Positions 35,142 through 41,825 of a DNA stretch of 54,392 nucleotides are shown piece after piece; position 1 is the first letter of the stretch; each line of letters begins with the position of its first letter. The stretch comes from an uncultured Lachnospiraceae bacterium (lineage in GTDB: Bacteria; Bacillota; Clostridia; Lachnospirales; Lachnospiraceae). The notes below the pieces were generated by a model. It was given only the letters and a program-made list of their open reading frames with translations. It did not search any database and was not told the DNA's origin. Both the position numbers and the translations under genes were made by a program. The stretch covers positions 1 to 54,392 of the forward strand of contig CAKRNW010000001.1 in NCBI GenBank assembly GCA_934371505.1. Reading direction: 5' to 3'.

Positions 35142-37010
35142 TCAATGCTTTTTCAAAAACTCTGTAATCTGTCTGGCACTCTTGACCTTTGGCCATAACC
35201 GGGGTTCCGGTGTTTTCATTTTTTCTGTATGGGCACTGTTTTGGGGAGGCCACACAGCTGCCTTTGACTCCATGTCAGCCCGGCTTATTTCTTTCTGATT
35301 ATGTCTGGCTGCCTCATACTGTCCGGGTGTGCTGCTATGCTGGTACTGTCTCGCCTCCGGGGTTATCATTTCTTCCGTATTGGCACTGGACTGGGCGGGC
35401 CATAAACGGTTGGCAGCAGCACCCATGGCAATTTTCTTGCCCTCCGCCTCCTGCTTTTCCTCCGGGGTCTGGGCGGCATCAATCTCTTTCTGAATCTCCT
35501 TGTTATGGTCGGTAGCATACTGCTCGTAATCTCTGCCGTGCTTGGTCTCTAAATGTCCCGATGCGTCCTTCTTCGGTGTCCATTTCTCCTGCTCTGCTTT
35601 AGCTTCCATCTGGGCGGCGGTCAGTTCCTCTTTGACCTTCGCAGAGCTGTTCTTTCTGGCAACATCCGAATGTTCGTATTTTTTTGCCTTTCCCTCCATC
35701 TCCTCGGCGGTCAGTTCCTCTTTGACTTTTGCGGAGCTGTTCTTTCTGGCAGTTTCTGAGTGTTCATACTTTCTCGGCTGGCTGCCATTCATGGCGATTT
35801 TTTTGCCCTCCGCTGCTTTCTTCTCTTCCTCCGTCTGGGCAGACTCTATCTCTTTCTGGATTTCTTTGTTATAGTCGGTGGCATACTGCTCGTAATCCCT
35901 GCCGTGTTTTACCTCCAACTGCCCCTGTTCGTTCTTCTTCGGTGTCCACTTATCCTGCTCTGCCTTTGCCTCCATCTGGGCAGCAGTCAGTTCTCCTTCT
36001 GTCACTTTCGCGGAGCTGTTCTTTCTGGCAGCTTCTGAGTGTTCATACTTTCTCGGCTGGCTGCCATTCATGGCGATTTTTTTGTCCTCCGCCGCTTTCT
36101 TTTCTTCCTCCGTCTGGGCAGACTCTATCTCATTCTGTATCTCTTTGTTATAGTCAGAAACATACTGTTCGTAATCTCTGCCATGTTTGGTTTTTAAGTG
36201 CCCCTGTTCGTCCTTCTCCGGTGTCCATCTATCCTTTGTCGCCTTTTCCTTCATCTGGGCGGTGGTGAGTTCCTCCTTGGAGAACTTGGCATTCTTAGGT
36301 TTCTTATCCGACTTGATATCCCACTTTGTCGCGGCTGCCCGTTCCTCCATCTTCTTGACAGAGCTGTAGGCATCGGAAGTCTCCCACTCCGTATTGTAAA
36401 GATTCGCATTATATTTCCGCTTTTTCTTGTCCTTGCCCTCCCGGTTTTTCCCGTCAAATTCCCAGGTATCCTCTCCGTAGGCATCGTTGGGAATATCCAG
36501 GCACACCATCTCCCGGTAGGCGATGGTCACCGTCTCCACCAGCAGTCCACTGACCTCCGCATTTAGTTCCCCGTAGTCCTTGCTGATGACCGTGCATCCG
36601 GTAAACACATAATTCCGCACCGGCTGAAGTCCAGGGAACACATGGGTATTCACAAACAAAATGACCGGCAGAGTCAATTCTGTTCCCAGTGGCAGGGGAT
36701 CTACCCAGTTGACACCCACATACCGCTCTACCTGAAAGGTAAAGGGTTTGCTGATGGGCTTGCGTTTCAGATGGACATAGTCGTTTAAGCCGCCCTCCTG
36801 GATATAGTCAAATTCATTCTCCCGATGAATTCCCTTGACAGACTTGCAGGGCAGGTCAAACACCCCCTCCACCCGCAGCATGAAATTAAAATTGACCACA
36901 GGATTTAAACCGGTATTGACTACCAGTTTATTGCCCCAGTCTTTCCTTCCTCCGATTTGCTGGTCAGCGGGGATTTCGCTGATTGTTGTGCGATTCGTGC
37001 TGTCTGGCAT
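35142..37010 (-). CDS. Tube-like (gp19/Afp5-type) protein with long repetitive C-terminal extension
   Basis: Residues 30-175 of this 622-residue protein resemble the phage tube fold used by Afp1/Afp5-type proteins: NFNFMLRVEGVFDLPCKSVKG, the KPFTFQVERYVG strand, and AEVSGLLVETVTIAYREMV at the end. After it come about 440 charged residues: three repeats of about 93 residues beginning ELTxAQMxxKA and containing KHGRDYEQY and RKNSSAKV, plus one 30-residue partial copy. The end has two copies of a W-P-x-Q-x-S-A motif. The tube part would sit at the base of the tube, as Afp5 does; the tail could face the lumen or carry cargo. The ATG at 37010 was chosen over 37019 for AGGAG spacing. Confidence 0.75.
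   Translation of the reverse strand: MPDSTNRTTISEIPADQQIGGRKDWGNKLVVNTGLNPVVNFNFMLRVEGVFDLPCKSVKGIHRENEFDYIQEGGLNDYVHLKRKPISKPFTFQVERYVGVNWVDPLPLGTELTLPVILFVNTHVFPGLQPVRNYVFTGCTVISKDYGELNAEVSGLLVETVTIAYREMVCLDIPNDAYGEDTWEFDGKNREGKDKKKRKYNANLYNTEWETSDAYSSVKKMEERAAATKWDIKSDKKPKNAKFSKEELTTAQMKEKATKDRWTPEKDEQGHLKTKHGRDYEQYVSDYNKEIQNEIESAQTEEEKKAAEDKKIAMNGSQPRKYEHSEAARKNSSAKVTEGELTAAQMEAKAEQDKWTPKKNEQGQLEVKHGRDYEQYATDYNKEIQKEIESAQTEEEKKAAEGKKIAMNGSQPRKYEHSETARKNSSAKVKEELTAEEMEGKAKKYEHSDVARKNSSAKVKEELTAAQMEAKAEQEKWTPKKDASGHLETKHGRDYEQYATDHNKEIQKEIDAAQTPEEKQEAEGKKIAMGAAANRLWPAQSSANTEEMITPEARQYQHSSTPGQYEAARHNQKEISRADMESKAAVWPPQNSAHTEKMKTPEPRLWPKVKSARQITEFLKKH
35426..36269 (-). repeat. In-frame tandem repeats in the tube-like protein
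   Basis: Three coding repeats with a period of about 279 bases (93 residues) plus one truncated copy of about 30 residues. Units begin at about 36269, 35990 and 35624 with ELTxAQM; the short unit begins at about 35714. Amino acid identity is very high between units, which suggests recent expansion and possible copy-number variation among strains. Confidence 0.85.
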
Positions 37011-37031
37011 AGCACCCATCTCCTTTTCCCA

Positions 37032-37211
37032 CTATCTGGTGGGTTTCATGTCTAAAATGCTCTTTTCCTTGTTCTTCTTTGAGGGATTAATGCTCTTATG
37101 TATCTCGGAAATCTCATGGCACCAACGCCTCCGGCTCCTGTGGTCAAGCTGCATCACATCCTCGCTGCCCCAGTGAAAGTAGTAGGAAATAAACGCCATC
37201 TCCTGATACAT
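37032..37211 (-). CDS. Small CIS/phage-type protein, DUF6760-like
   Basis: This 59-residue protein begins MYQEMAFISYYFHWGSEDVM and continues LDHRSRRRWCHEIS. The aromatic FHW followed by an L-x-H-R-x-R-R-R-W motif is characteristic of a small protein found next to tube genes in many CIS and phage-tail clusters (DUF6760 type), probably a tail-assembly helper. The ATG at 37211 has AAGG close upstream. The frame remains open further upstream without a standard start codon, overlapping the previous gene, so the true start could be earlier with a rare codon. Confidence 0.7.
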   Translation of the reverse strand: MYQEMAFISYYFHWGSEDVMQLDHRSRRRWCHEISEIHKSINPSKKNKEKSILDMKPTR

Positions 37212-37231
37212 CGCATCCTTGGGATAAAGCC

Positions 37232-37594
37232 TTAACCCTCCATAGTAAAATTTACCGGGGTTTCAATGACCTCTCCGCAGTGGGGACATACCACCTTCAT
37301 CGTGGGCGGCTCCACATCGTTGATTTTCTGGTACATATCCTGTAAAAATGCAAGGTCGGCGGTAAATAGCTTTTCGATGACATTGGGGGTAACCATAGTC
37401 AGACCTTCCAGCTCCGTAATCACCTTTCCCAGCACTACGATGGTAAGGTAGGAGGGGTTGCTCAACACTCTGGGGTCTCTGGTGGCACTGATTTCATCCA
37501 CGGCGGTTGCCAGACGCATTTTTCCTCTGCGGTGTACTTCCCCACTTCCATCCACATATCCTTTGGGAAGTGTAAATTCATAAACTGTTTCCAT
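37232..37594 (-). CDS. Phage tail assembly-like protein with zinc-ribbon-like CxxC
   Basis: This 120-residue protein begins METVYEFTLPKGYVDGSGEVHR and contains LPKGY and RGKMRLATAVDEI, a pattern of tail-assembly proteins located just after tube genes in CIS clusters. Near the C-terminus VCPHCGEVIE gives one CxxC; only one pair is present, so a full zinc ribbon needs a partner. The ATG at 37594 is preceded by AGGAGG at 7 bases. It lies between the tube gene and the DUF6760-like gene. Confidence 0.75.
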   Translation of the reverse strand: METVYEFTLPKGYVDGSGEVHRRGKMRLATAVDEISATRDPRVLSNPSYLTIVVLGKVITELEGLTMVTPNVIEKLFTADLAFLQDMYQKINDVEPPTMKVVCPHCGEVIETPVNFTMEG

Positions 37595-37649
37595 ACCATT
37601 TCCTCCTGCTGCTCTTTCCTTTATTTCATCCATGTTTCCTGGCTGTAAT

Positions 37650-37688
37650 CTGCTAAAAGGAGAACATTCACGTTTCTCCCCTTAGCAG
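37650..37688 (-). promoter_or_regulatory. Stable hairpin after the tube gene
   Basis: Arms ctgctaaaaggagaa and tttctccccttagcag form a stem of about 15 bp with one mismatch and an 8-nt loop. It lies 51 bases past the tube stop codon and has no T-tract on either strand. In place of a full terminator it may stabilise the 3' end of the sheath/tube message or reduce read-through, so that structural proteins are made in excess of the downstream genes. Confidence 0.6.
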
Positions 37689-37738
37689 GTCATCCGAGGT
37701 TTCCCCCGGACGCCTGTTCCCTGTTTCTATGTAGGTTC

Positions 37739-38239
37739 CTAGTTCGGGATAATCAGTTCTTCATAAGCAATCTCCACTGTCTCGATTGCCACTTCGCTCT
37801 GTAATGCGTTTAAATCGGGAGCGGTATACTTGGTTACCCAGGCATTGGTCAACTGCCATACTCTGGTACCGGTTACTGCGGTTGCCACAGCCTGCGGTGC
37901 GCCTCCGTTAATGTCAATCATTTCGATTTGCACATTATAACGGGGCATCTGACCTCTGGTCTCACTGACACACTCCTGAATCCATGTCTTAAATGCACTG
38001 TCTAAGGTATATCCCATTTTCAGGGTGACATTGCCATGCTTTACCAGACCGGGAATCTTTACCGGTGCAAGGCTGTTGGCATTTCCCTGACGGAACTCAA
38101 TGACATCAACCGTCGCCTCGATTCCTGTTACCTCACTGAAAGCTGCGGTTCCCTCTACCTGGTCTACATGAACCAGGAAGTTCATTTTCGTTAAGGGATA
38201 GTACAGTTGTCCTTCTGTTTGATATGCGCTTGCTGCCAT
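37739..38239 (-). CDS. CIS inner tube protein (gp19/Hcp-like, Afp1-type)
   Basis: This 166-residue protein is a typical CIS/phage tube subunit: the N-terminal PLTKMNFLVHVDQVEGTAAF, EVTGIEATVDVIEFRQGN and KIPGLVKHGNVTLKMGYTLD, and the C-terminal strand EVAIETVEIAYEELII are all family hallmarks. It should form stacked hexamers inside the sheath, through which cargo passes. The gene follows the sheath gene by 43 bases and ends before a stable hairpin, an arrangement suited to high expression. The ribosome binding site is AGGAG. Confidence 0.95.
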   Translation of the reverse strand: MAASAYQTEGQLYYPLTKMNFLVHVDQVEGTAAFSEVTGIEATVDVIEFRQGNANSLAPVKIPGLVKHGNVTLKMGYTLDSAFKTWIQECVSETRGQMPRYNVQIEMIDINGGAPQAVATAVTGTRVWQLTNAWVTKYTAPDLNALQSEVAIETVEIAYEELIIPN

Positions 38240-38282
38240 AATCTTCTACTCCTTTTCTATCTGTTATTGTTTCCTATCTGCT

Positions 38283-39986
38283 TTATTCTTCGCCTTCTCC
38301 GCCTGCGCTCTCTGCGGTATGCTGGGTTACACGGAAGATAACGAACTCAGCAGGACGGGAAGGAGCGATACCTACGTTACAAATCAGACGCCCATTCATA
38401 ATGTCATCTCTGCTCATGGTGGAAGGTCCAATCTCTACGAAGTATGCCTCGGATGCAGAACCACCTGCCAGCATACCGTTTCTCCACATGGTGTCAAGGA
38501 AACTGGAAATGGTCATCTGGACTCTCTGCCACAGAGCCACATCGTTGGGCTCGAATACAACCCAGTTGGTATTTGCCTTGATGCTCTCCTCCACATAGAT
38601 AAAGAGACGTCTCACATTGACATACTTGAAGTTAGAGTTGCTGCTTGCAGTTCTTGCGCCCCACACACGGATACCCTGTCCGGGAATCGCACGAATCAGG
38701 TTCACACCTGCGGGATTTAAGATATCCTGCTCTGCCTTGTTGTAATTTACACTTAAACCGGTACAGAAAACAGTCTCATTGGCAGGCGCCTTATGTACGC
38801 CTCTGTTGGTATCGGTTCTGGAGTAAACACCCATCACTGCACCTGAAGGGGGGATAAAATCAGGCTGGTTGGAAGAACGGTCAAAGACCTGAATCCAGGG
38901 ATGATACATGGCAGCGTAGGTGCTGTCAATCATTTCACGATACTGTAAAAGATCCTTGGTCTTGTACATATCCTTGGGCATATCCAGGACAGCGAAACGG
39001 CTCTTTAAGTTCTCGCAGTGTCCTACCAGTGCCACAACCACCTCCGGGATGGTCACGCCGGGAATTGCCAGCATGCTGACAGTGCTGTTCTCCTCAAAGG
39101 ATGCCAGACCGGTTCTCTTTCCGGGGCCATTGTCCTCACCGATGAAGATACCTGCATTGACTTTGCTCATAGAGCCGTCCAGACCACCGTCCAGGGTAAA
39201 CATGCCGCTGGTGTTGCCTTCACCCAGAATTGCCTCTGCGGGATTGCCGATGGTCTCCGGTACTTCCACTTCTGCTTTTACCAGCTCGCTGTTCACAAGA
39301 CGATAGCCGAAGAAGTTGGGATTTGCCACATTGACACTCAGTCCTGCATAGTTCTCCACATCCTCGCCATAGCGGATGCTCATGTCGGTCTCCACCAGAT
39401 AAACTACGGTGGTGGGAATCAGTGCGGTGTCTACCACCTCGCCCTTGAATTCCTGTTCAAATACGATGCTGTTATCGAAAATGCTCTTGATGCGGTTGTA
39501 CTCCTCACCTGCGATAACCAGGTCACCTTCCCGGAAACCTTCTACGGTTTTCGCAATATAAGCCTCGCCGTTTTTGCCAACTAACTGCATTTTCCGTTTG
39601 GTTACAGTGGTTAAGGTAATCTGGATTTTGTTGCCCCATTTTCCTTCATTGGCTGCGGTAACCGTGAGGAAACCTTTCTTTGCGGATGCTTTCTTTGCAT
39701 CGGGGGGAATCACACGGGAAACATAGCAGCGGGTTCCGCCGTTTGCGAAAAACTGCTCTACACTGGGTGCCAGATAACGGTACTCGCCGTATCCGAACTC
39801 ACTTAAAGGGCCTCCGAACTGTTTTACAAAGCTGCGGTAGCTTGTAACCAGACTGGGGGCGCCCAGTGTCTGTCCTTTCTCTGCAAAGCCGATAAAGCCT
39901 GCGGTAGAAGTTCCCACACCTTCCATTGATCTGGGAGAGTTATCATATTCTTCTACATATACGCCTGGTGAAAAATATTCTGCCAT
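38283..39986 (-). CDS. Contractile sheath protein (gp18/Afp2-type)
   Basis: This 567-residue protein starts FSPGVYVEEYDNSPRSMEGVGT, the standard sheath N-terminus, followed by TAGFIGFAEKG. The C-terminal domain has VNLIRAIPGQGIRVWGARTA, the VNVRRLFIYVEESI strand that builds the sheath core, and WQRVQMTISSFLDTMWRNGM. A variable insertion occupies residues 130-330. Only one sheath gene is present, so the sheath is homopolymeric. The ATG at 39986 has AAAGGAG upstream; a longer frame to 40013 is less likely. Confidence 0.96.
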   Translation of the reverse strand: MAEYFSPGVYVEEYDNSPRSMEGVGTSTAGFIGFAEKGQTLGAPSLVTSYRSFVKQFGGPLSEFGYGEYRYLAPSVEQFFANGGTRCYVSRVIPPDAKKASAKKGFLTVTAANEGKWGNKIQITLTTVTKRKMQLVGKNGEAYIAKTVEGFREGDLVIAGEEYNRIKSIFDNSIVFEQEFKGEVVDTALIPTTVVYLVETDMSIRYGEDVENYAGLSVNVANPNFFGYRLVNSELVKAEVEVPETIGNPAEAILGEGNTSGMFTLDGGLDGSMSKVNAGIFIGEDNGPGKRTGLASFEENSTVSMLAIPGVTIPEVVVALVGHCENLKSRFAVLDMPKDMYKTKDLLQYREMIDSTYAAMYHPWIQVFDRSSNQPDFIPPSGAVMGVYSRTDTNRGVHKAPANETVFCTGLSVNYNKAEQDILNPAGVNLIRAIPGQGIRVWGARTASSNSNFKYVNVRRLFIYVEESIKANTNWVVFEPNDVALWQRVQMTISSFLDTMWRNGMLAGGSASEAYFVEIGPSTMSRDDIMNGRLICNVGIAPSRPAEFVIFRVTQHTAESAGGEGEE

Positions 39987-40038
39987 TATTTTAACTCCTT
40001 TCTTACTGTTCACTCATACCTCGTTCCAGCAACAATTC

Positions 40039-40078
40039 GCAGACTCCTTTAAAATTTTGCTCTGCAAAAAGAGTCTGC
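40039..40078 (-). promoter_or_regulatory. Nested hairpin between PAAR-like and sheath genes
   Basis: Perfect 8-bp outer arms gcagactc/gagtctgc enclose an inner ttttgc/gcaaaa hairpin. It starts one base after the PAAR-like stop codon and 52 bases before the sheath start. No T-run follows on the minus strand. It may act as an mRNA processing or stabilising element upstream of the sheath, or as a partial terminator. Confidence 0.6.
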
Positions 40079-40468
40079 TTATACCAAAACCTTGGTCTGT
40101 CCCGGTACGATAATTTTGATTGTTCCGGCTCCTAAGCCACACATCAGCGTTGCCTCGTTGGTGAGACAGGGTGCTCCGCCCGCCATCACCTTCGGTGCGG
40201 TGGGTGTCCAGGTTCCTGCGGGAACCATGGTACAGGGCTGAGGTGTCAGCACTCCCAGTGCTGCCGCTGTAGCACTTGCCACTGCCGGATTTGCCAGTGA
40301 AGTACACATGCCGAAGGGCATCAGATTCACATTGGGCTGCATGTCTTTTATGGTTGCAATCATCTTGCCTTCCGTGAGGCAGGTGGTCTGCGAGGTCACC
40401 TGTAAATTACAGGGCGTCGTACCAAAGGTACACATGCACTGTGCGCCCGTTACAGCCACAATTCCCAT
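40079..40468 (-). CDS. PAAR-like spike tip protein (DUF4280)
   Basis: This 129-residue protein matches the DUF4280 PAAR-like family: GAQCMCTFGTTPCNLQV at the start, MPFGMCTSLANPAV in the middle, and a C-terminal PCLTNEATLMCGLGAGTI. Conserved Cys residues probably hold a metal or disulfides in the conical tip. It would sharpen the trimeric spike encoded at 29150. The gene lies directly upstream of the sheath gene, far from the spike gene, as in several CIS clusters. GGAGGAG precedes the ATG. Confidence 0.9.
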   Translation of the reverse strand: MGIVAVTGAQCMCTFGTTPCNLQVTSQTTCLTEGKMIATIKDMQPNVNLMPFGMCTSLANPAVASATAAALGVLTPQPCTMVPAGTWTPTAPKVMAGGAPCLTNEATLMCGLGAGTIKIIVPGQTKVLV

Positions 40469-40471
40469 CTT

Positions 40472-41224
40472 CTACGCTCCTCCTTCGTCTTCACTCTCTC
40501 CAATCAGTTGCATACTTTCTGTGGAGATTTTCTTGAAGGCTGCCTTTCCGTTTACTACATAGCGGACCAGATATTCGGTTCCGCCGCTGTCCTCCTGGAT
40601 TCGAAGCAGGTAGGTTCCATCTTTGTCTACCATGCCCCGCACAATGCGGACAACCATTTCTTTCGGTCTGCAAGCCATTTCCAGAGGTTTTGCCAGCTTG
40701 ACATTCAGCTTATCAATCCTCTTTCTGATTTGGAATTCCTCGAATTCCTGCTGCTGTTCATGAACCACCGCATAAGACATCTCCTCCAGGGGCTTGGTAT
40801 AATAGAGTCTCAGAGTCTGTTTCTTCTCCAGATAACTACCTACCGCTCCATATGGTTTTTTGAGGGAAACCGCCACAATGGATTCCATTCCGGGGCAGTG
40901 CCCTGTGAGCGTCAGCATATTGATAAATCCATTGGTGCTGACTTCAGGAATCATCGCCACTTCCACTTCCGGGTAGTTTTCAGAAAGTTCCGCGTAACAA
41001 ATCTGCACCTTTGCGGGCAGATATCCCGTCACCTGAATGGCTAACTCGATGTCGTTCCTGCCACGGTTCAGCAGAATATACAAACCTTCATCCCTTCTCA
41101 GAAAAGGAATCACCTGTTCCTCATTCTGAAAGGTCACCTGTCTTTGCCCGATGGCTTTTCCTGTGGTGGTGTCCACCAGCCGGACAATCAAATCCAGTTT
41201 GTAATGAATTTCAGCATCTGCCAC
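40472..41224 (-). CDS. CIS-associated beta-rich protein of unknown function
   Basis: This 250-residue protein begins with LDLIVRLVDTTTGKAIGQ, which resembles small beta-sandwich repeats (carboxypeptidase regulatory-like or Ig-like), and then has mixed strands and a helical QQQEFEEFQIRKRIDKLN stretch at about residue 160. It lies between the DUF4255 gene and the PAAR-like gene and is spaced only 3 bases from the latter, so a structural role at the tip or the distal end of the tail is plausible. A GTG start directly follows the previous stop codon. I do not recognise the family with confidence. Confidence 0.6.
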   Translation of the reverse strand: MADAEIHYKLDLIVRLVDTTTGKAIGQRQVTFQNEEQVIPFLRRDEGLYILLNRGRNDIELAIQVTGYLPAKVQICYAELSENYPEVEVAMIPEVSTNGFINMLTLTGHCPGMESIVAVSLKKPYGAVGSYLEKKQTLRLYYTKPLEEMSYAVVHEQQQEFEEFQIRKRIDKLNVKLAKPLEMACRPKEMVVRIVRGMVDKDGTYLLRIQEDSGGTEYLVRYVVNGKAAFKKISTESMQLIGESEDEGGA

Positions 41225-41824
41225 TTATCGCTCACTCCCCCTCTCTTTTCCCATAAGATTAATCCCGAAGGATGCCTCACTGACACGAGGAGGCTCAACC
41301 ACCACTTCGCTGGACAGGAATACGGGTGCCGCCTTATAGAACAGGCTGATCTCATAGGGTTTGTTGATTGCCTGCCACACCCTTACTTTTTCCTCCAGTG
41401 TTATCTTCGCCTGAGACAACACGATGGGAGGCTCCGAGGCGTCCAGCCACGGCTGCAGCTCCTGGGGCAGCACAGAACTGTTGTCATTTACAATCTGTGC
41501 CACTCTGCCAATAATTTTTTGTATATCCGGTGCTTTGAGTCCCATCTGGGAAGAACCGTTGATAAATACCATATAATATAAGCTATATGGTCTCGGCGGC
41601 TGTAAAAGCTGTATCTTGCCCCTGTCCACAATGGAGGGACGGGCAATCTGGGATTCCTCCTTAATCTCGTACAGGTAAAGTCCTACGATATAGTCCACAT
41701 CCTGGGATGCGGGGGAGGAAATTTCAATGTTATTGGGAGATGGCACAGGCTCCGGGCACATCTTTTCCCTGAGGGTTTTCACTATATAAGAGCTGACATC
41801 TGCGATAATCGTATAGTCTGCCAT
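41225..41824 (-). CDS. DUF4255/Pvc16-type tail terminator-like protein
   Basis: This 199-residue protein matches the Pvc16 N-terminal/DUF4255 family: MADYTIIADVSSYIVKTLRE, YIVGLYLYEIKEES, PRPYSLYYMVFINGSSQ and AINKPYEISLFYKAAPVFL. In phage-tail-like particles this family caps the end of the tube distal to the baseplate. The ATG at 41824 was chosen because GGAGG lies upstream and because the family begins at this sequence; the longer frame overlaps the preceding membrane protein gene. Confidence 0.85.
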   Translation of the reverse strand: MADYTIIADVSSYIVKTLREKMCPEPVPSPNNIEISSPASQDVDYIVGLYLYEIKEESQIARPSIVDRGKIQLLQPPRPYSLYYMVFINGSSQMGLKAPDIQKIIGRVAQIVNDNSSVLPQELQPWLDASEPPIVLSQAKITLEEKVRVWQAINKPYEISLFYKAAPVFLSSEVVVEPPRVSEASFGINLMGKERGSER

Positions 41825-41825
41825 C

